Positions 52,834 through 55,383 of a DNA stretch of 55,383 bases are shown in pieces (the first letter of the stretch is position 1; the number at the start of each line of letters is the position of its first letter). The DNA lies in the NCBI GenBank assembly GCA_024402405.1, contig JAKSTW010000010.1, positions 1 through 55,383 of the forward strand. The letters run 5' to 3'. The DNA comes from Spirochaetia bacterium. Its GTDB lineage: Bacteria > Spirochaetota > Spirochaetia > CADAEX01. The notes under the pieces were generated by a model. It ran no database searches. It worked only from the letters and a program-made list of their open reading frames with translations, and was not told where the DNA came from. The position numbers and the translations under genes were made by a program.

Positions 52834-54020
52834 TGCGACATCCTCCAGTCTATGCATCTTTTAAGATATTCGGAGTAATTTGCATCACGGCATATGCTTT
52901 TGCCAGGGTCATCAGACAACTTAGCTACAGGCTGACCATTCACTGCCACTACTTTCATTACTATATTGAGCGGATTTATAGGACAGCCGGAAAGGTATGT
53001 GCCGATTCCGAATGCAACTTTTGCCTTACCCTTGAAATACTTGTTTATGGCTGCTGCTTTCTCAAAGTCCAGTGAATCGCTGAAAAGCAGTGTCTTTGTC
53101 ATCGGGTCGATTCCCAGTTTCTTATAATGGGCAATCATTTTTTCACCCCAGATGATAGGGTCTCCTGAATCATGCCTTACACCGCTGAAAAGTGTGGCGA
53201 ATGTGAGCTGGAAGTCCCGGAGGAAACAGTCTGTTGTTATGGTGTCTGTCAGTGCTATTCCATTGAGGATACCGTATTCTTTCACCCAGCTGTCCAGTGC
53301 GAATTTGTTGCTGTATGCCGGGTTGTACTCGTGGTGTCCCTGTCCTACAGTCATGATATATTCATGTGCAAGAGTTCCGGTGGCCTTGATATCATATTTC
53401 TTTGCCAGATATACATTGCTGGTACCTATGAAACCAGGCATTTTTTCCTCTTTGAAAGTTCTGATGAGGTAATCCTGAGCTTCGAATGAAAGTCTGCGGC
53501 GTGCTCCGAACTCAGAGAAAGTGCCGATATCGTATATTCCGCTTTTTATCTGTTCTATAAGTATGGCTGTCTTTTCCTTGAACTTCCTGAAAAGCTCATC
53601 ATAATCAGATGACATGCGGTAATATACTTCGTTTACTATGGACAGAATAGGGATCTCATAAGGTGAGGTGTTGCCCCAGGTTCCCTTGGTCTCGATGTTC
53701 AGTCCGCATGGTGCATTGTCGTCGACGAAAATCTCCTCTTCCCTAGGATGCCAGAATCTCAGATAGTCACAGTAATTGTTGTGGATCCATATATTGGCTT
53801 TGGGAAGCCACTTAAGCTCATCCTCTGTGAAACGGAGACCGCAGTAGAGATGTATCTGCCTTTTTATCTCCTCTACCATTTCTGGTGTGAATTTTACTCC
53901 CTGGTTCCGGCATTTGAACGCCCAAGTTGCATGATCACCGCTGAATTGATGGAAAATAGCCTGGCCCATGGAAAACTTATACATATCTGTATCTAATAAA
54001 GATTTTATGATCTGTTCCAT
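52830..54020 (-). CDS. pncB: Nicotinate phosphoribosyltransferase
   Basis: 396 residues from ATG 54020; upstream in-frame codons add no conserved sequence. SLLDTDMYKFSMGQAIFHQF is the family start. EFGARRRLSFEAQ, GTSNVYLAKKYDIKATGTLAHE and FSGVRHDSGDPI form the phosphoribosyl site. It makes nicotinate mononucleotide for NAD salvage. It lies 71 bases downstream of the threonine dehydratase gene, on the same strand. Confidence 0.95.
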   Translation of the reverse strand: MEQIIKSLLDTDMYKFSMGQAIFHQFSGDHATWAFKCRNQGVKFTPEMVEEIKRQIHLYCGLRFTEDELKWLPKANIWIHNNYCDYLRFWHPREEEIFVDDNAPCGLNIETKGTWGNTSPYEIPILSIVNEVYYRMSSDYDELFRKFKEKTAILIEQIKSGIYDIGTFSEFGARRRLSFEAQDYLIRTFKEEKMPGFIGTSNVYLAKKYDIKATGTLAHEYIMTVGQGHHEYNPAYSNKFALDSWVKEYGILNGIALTDTITTDCFLRDFQLTFATLFSGVRHDSGDPIIWGEKMIAHYKKLGIDPMTKTLLFSDSLDFEKAAAINKYFKGKAKVAFGIGTYLSGCPINPLNIVMKVVAVNGQPVAKLSDDPGKSICRDANYSEYLKRCIDWRMSH

Positions 54021-54090
54021 TCTGATACCTGCTTGTTGATGTTTTTGATAATAAATATCGGCATAAAGGGGGCTGCCCTTTATGCTTGCA

Positions 54091-55149
54091 TTACTTTCTG
54101 CCAAGGATGCCGTTGAGTTTGTCAGGATCTATGTTTCCGCCGGAGATGACGCATACGATTTTCTGTCCGTTTCCTGCTATCTTGCCGTTCAGCACTGCTG
54201 CAGCAGAAAGTGCTCCAGCTCCTTCGGCGGTCACATTGCACTCATTGTAGAGACGGCGTATTGCATCTGCTATCTGGTCTTCAGTTACAGTCACCATCTC
54301 ATCCACATATTTCTGGCATATTTCAAATGTGATGTCGCCAGGTACGCTCACTGCAGTTCCGTCCGCAAGTGTTGAGATGTTATCGCGTTTTACGATTTTT
54401 CCTGCTGCTCTGGATCTGACCATGGCATCGGATGCATCTGACTGCACACCGATGATGCGGCATGAAGGATTGAGGGCCTTGATGGCAGAGGCTATTCCTG
54501 AGATAAGTCCGCCGCCACCCATAGGAACTACGACCACGTCAGCATCCGGCAGCTGGTGCATGATCTCCCATCCGATGGTTCCCTGGCCTGCGATCACATC
54601 CAGGTCATTGTATGGTGCGACATATACTGCGTCATGTTCTTTCTGATATGCCAGTGCTGCTTCCTGTGATGCATTGAAGTCACCGTCCACCAGAATTGCC
54701 TCAGCGTTTCTGTAAGAGCGGACAGCATTTACTTTTTTAGCAGGTGCTGATGCCGGCATGAAGATCTTGGCTGGAATGTTGAATTTTTCGGCTGAGTATG
54801 CCACGCCCTGGGCATGGTTTCCTGAAGAGCATGTCACCACTCCCTTCTGTGCCTGTTCCGGCGTGAGCTGGCTCATCTTGTAGTAGGCGCCGCGGATCTT
54901 GAAGGCACCTATTATCTGCTGTGTCTCAAGCTTCAGATAAACCTGATTCTCTCCTGAGAAAGATGGAGCCTCCACCAGATCTGAGCATTTTGCTACTCCG
55001 TCAAGAACCTGCACTGCATTGAATATTTTGTCAATTGTAACTTCATTCTGGCTGCTCTGGCATGTGGATGGCTGTGTTGAGCAGCATCCTGTGAGCATCA
55101 TGAATGACAGCATTAAGACAGACATGACTGTCATGATTTTTGTTTTCAT
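54091..55149 (-). CDS. Threonine/serine dehydratase with a lipoprotein signal peptide
   Basis: 352 residues. From about residue 38 on it is a normal fold-type II PLP enzyme: KLETQQIIGAFKIRGAYYKM with the PLP-binding Lys84, SSGNHAQGVAYSA, VVPMGGGGLISGIASA, and AEGAGALSAAA. There is no ACT-type regulatory domain, as in catabolic (TdcB-like) enzymes. In front sits a clear lipoprotein signal, MKTKIMTVMSVLMLSFMM then LTGC with Cys22, followed by a Ser/Gln-rich linker. RBS AAGGAAG lies before this ATG, and no other start fits better. Export of such an enzyme is very unusual; see findings. Confidence 0.85.
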   Translation of the reverse strand: MKTKIMTVMSVLMLSFMMLTGCCSTQPSTCQSSQNEVTIDKIFNAVQVLDGVAKCSDLVEAPSFSGENQVYLKLETQQIIGAFKIRGAYYKMSQLTPEQAQKGVVTCSSGNHAQGVAYSAEKFNIPAKIFMPASAPAKKVNAVRSYRNAEAILVDGDFNASQEAALAYQKEHDAVYVAPYNDLDVIAGQGTIGWEIMHQLPDADVVVVPMGGGGLISGIASAIKALNPSCRIIGVQSDASDAMVRSRAAGKIVKRDNISTLADGTAVSVPGDITFEICQKYVDEMVTVTEDQIADAIRRLYNECNVTAEGAGALSAAAVLNGKIAGNGQKIVCVISGGNIDPDKLNGILGRK

Positions 55150-55196
55150 ATTTTACTTCCTTAAATAAAGAATAAAGCCATTGAAATTTCCATCTA

Positions 55197-55225
55197 GGTA
55201 TATCACCAAAGAATTAATATTGCAA
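55197..55225 (-). promoter_or_regulatory. Possible promoter of the threonine dehydratase gene
   Basis: On the minus strand TTGCAA (55225-55220), 17 bases, TATACC (55202-55197). Partial match only. Confidence 0.4.
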
Positions 55226-55244
55226 TGGAAAAATATGTATGACG

Positions 55245-55383
55245 ATGTATTTGTTTTCTCTGATCCGGATAGCGGACTGGTTCATGCAGGTTTACGGCAG
55301 TCTCCGGGGGCATGACCTGCTAGACGACGGCATAGTGAGGGCTTTCGACTCCCTGATGGAGGAGAACCCGGAGCTGGCTGAGC
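55245..55383 (+). CDS. GC-rich gene fragment running off the window
   Basis: From ATG 55245 the frame is open to the edge (46 codons): SLIRIADWFMQVYGSLRG, LLDDGIVRAFDSLMEENPE. GC content jumps from about 55260 onward, like the 41399-41560 piece. No RBS is evident and the real start may be elsewhere. Family not recognised. Confidence 0.4.
   Translation, partial: MYLFSLIRIADWFMQVYGSLRGHDLLDDGIVRAFDSLMEENPELAE

Overview
The window looks like a chromosomal segment of a gut- or host-associated spirochaete (Spirochaetota, Treponema/Sphaerochaeta-like). This rests on gene order and family content, not on any database search. The supporting order is mraZ-rsmH-ftsL-murF-mraY-ftsW-ftsQ-ftsA-ftsZ, then xer-dprA-topA-xer-hslV-hslU running straight into flagellar fliF/fliG. 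Base composition of the core is moderate (roughly mid-40s percent GC by eye), with clearly AT-rich and GC-rich islands in the accessory parts. No rRNA, tRNA or CRISPR array is visible.

Layout. 1-1.3 kb: a repeat-bordered lipoprotein gene. 1.37-16.9 kb: one long rightward cell-division, peptidoglycan and genome-maintenance block that starts at a sigma70-type promoter followed by four MraZ-type boxes. 16.9-19.4 kb: a reduced flagellar remnant (fliF, an internally shortened fliG, a FliK-C-terminus-like fragment). 19.4-21.8 kb, leftward: thiI (split by a frameshift) and a cysteine desulfurase, the tRNA 4-thiouridine pair. 22-24.5 kb: a second repeat-bordered lipoprotein, a nitrilase-family amidase and a P-loop kinase. 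24.5-27.8 kb, leftward: EF-G and an FAD oxidoreductase. 28-33.5 kb: a complete peptide ABC transporter in the order binding protein-D-F-B-C. 33.5-36.1 kb: ssb, a third repeat-bordered lipoprotein-type gene (broken), a small lipoprotein and a PTS EIIA. 36.1-41.1 kb: a RAYT-type transposase, an orphan N6-adenine DNA methylase, and feoA-feoB plus a tiny Cys-rich partner under a DtxR-family-like operator. 41.1-44.4 kb: a recombined accessory island, with a GC-rich gene fragment, very AT-rich small membrane proteins with a tandemly duplicated module, and an exported protein. 44.5-55.1 kb: cysS, an ECF sigma/anti-sigma operon, an exported PCMT-like enzyme, HU, rsgA, mutS2, 5-formyltetrahydrofolate cyclo-ligase, pncB and a threonine dehydratase that carries a lipoprotein signal peptide. 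A GC-rich gene fragment runs off the right edge.

The most striking unexplained signals are four. (1) A 12-bp word, GGGGACAGAGCT, occurs 11 times exactly in the window. It flanks the RAYT transposase gene, supplies part of the stop codon of the methylase, and lies inside protein-coding genes in several reading frames (three copies in one 567-bp gene). (2) A mosaic intergenic repeat family is placed in front of each of three lectin-fold-type surface lipoprotein genes and the accessory island. (3) Two enzymes that are normally cytoplasmic, threonine dehydratase and a PCMT-like methyltransferase, carry export signals. (4) A trimmed flagellar MS-ring/rotor pair sits where spirochaetes normally have a full flagellar operon.
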